Positions 13,671 through 13,988 of a stretch of 13,988 nt of DNA are shown here, one piece after another. Both the position numbers and the translations under genes were made by a program. The notes beneath the pieces are model-generated. The model worked only from the letters and a program-made list of their open reading frames with translations. It did no database searches and was not told the origin of the DNA. Where the stretch lies: positions 1-13,988 of the forward strand of contig JAHUZY010000119.1 of NCBI GenBank assembly GCA_019264505.1. The letters run 5' to 3'. Numbering within the stretch: position 1 is the first letter of the stretch; the number at the start of each line of letters is the position of its first letter. Source of the stretch: Phenylobacterium sp. (lineage in GTDB: Bacteria > Pseudomonadota > Alphaproteobacteria > Caulobacterales > Caulobacteraceae).

Positions 13671-13988
13671 TCAGGCGGCGTCTTTGGCGGCGTATGCGCC
13701 CATGACGCGGGCCAGCTGACCGGCCGGCGCCTGCAGGATGCCGGCGATCTTGGTCGCGGGCGCCTGGACGAGGCCAATGATCTTGCCGCGGAGCTGGTCG
13801 AGCGAGGGCAGAGTCGCGAGCGCGCTCACCCCGGTCTTGTCCAGAACCTGCGTGCCCATCAGGCCGCCCATGATCACGAGCTTGTCGTTCTCTTTGGCGA
13901 ACTGAGTGGCGACCTTGGCGGCGGAGACCGGGTCCGGGCCGTAGGCGATGGCGACGGGGCCAGTGAAAAGGGCGTCGCCCTCCTCGCC
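13671..13988 (-). CDS. rplJ: 50S ribosomal protein L10, C-terminal part (5' end outside the window)
   Basis: The final 105 residues of L10, open through the right edge of the window. Visible segments are [36 protein letters not shown], and [20 protein letters not shown] followed by [20 protein letters not shown], which includes the C-terminal helix that binds L7/L12 dimers. A GTG at 13877 is an internal valine codon, not the start, because the L10 sequence continues in frame upstream of it. In many bacteria free L10 (with L12) represses its own operon by binding the leader mRNA; that leader lies beyond the window. It is cotranscribed with rplL, 45 bp downstream. Confidence 0.97.
   Translation of the reverse strand, partial: GEEGDALFTGPVAIAYGPDPVSAAKVATQFAKENDKLVIMGGLMGTQVLDKTGVSALATLPSLDQLRGKIIGLVQAPATKIAGILQAPAGQLARVMGAYAAKDAA

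Overview
The window is a GC-rich chromosomal segment from an alphaproteobacterium, most likely a member of the Caulobacteraceae (Caulobacter/Phenylobacterium/Brevundimonas group). That placement rests on the character of the RpoB and RpoC proteins, the near-absence of TTA/CTA/TCA codons, Caulobacter-like promoter elements and a YbjN-type exported protein; I cannot fix the genus. Apart from one small gene at the left edge, everything is encoded on the minus strand, so transcription runs from right to left.

Reading in the direction of transcription: the 3' part of rplJ (ribosomal protein L10, cut by the right edge) and rplL (L7/L12) end at a strong intrinsic hairpin terminator at about 13182-13213. 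A promoter-like TTGACA...TTTGGT pair lies directly behind the terminator and drives a tight two-gene unit: a two-domain VOC/glyoxalase-fold protein and a GNAT acetyltransferase. A 265-bp leader rich in inverted repeats follows, then rpoB and rpoC (beta and beta' subunits of RNA polymerase). rpoC ends at a second strong terminator (3122-3151), again followed at once by a promoter-like element. That element precedes an exported S9 prolyl-oligopeptidase-family peptidase and a small exported YbjN-domain protein. A short, unrecognised plus-strand gene converges on the ybjN-like gene at the left end.

Most of the window (about 8.3 kb) is ordinary core transcription and translation machinery, and I found no phage, IS element, CRISPR array, tRNA or rRNA. 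I see no convincing evidence of a wholly new system. The points worth a second look are the accessory VOC-GNAT pair placed between rplL and rpoB, where these genes normally adjoin; the identical terminator-to-promoter geometry at both operon junctions; and several potential RNA structures in the rpoB leader, the VOC 5' leader and the rpoB-rpoC gap. The VOC and GNAT proteins can be assigned to superfamilies only; their substrates are not visible from sequence.
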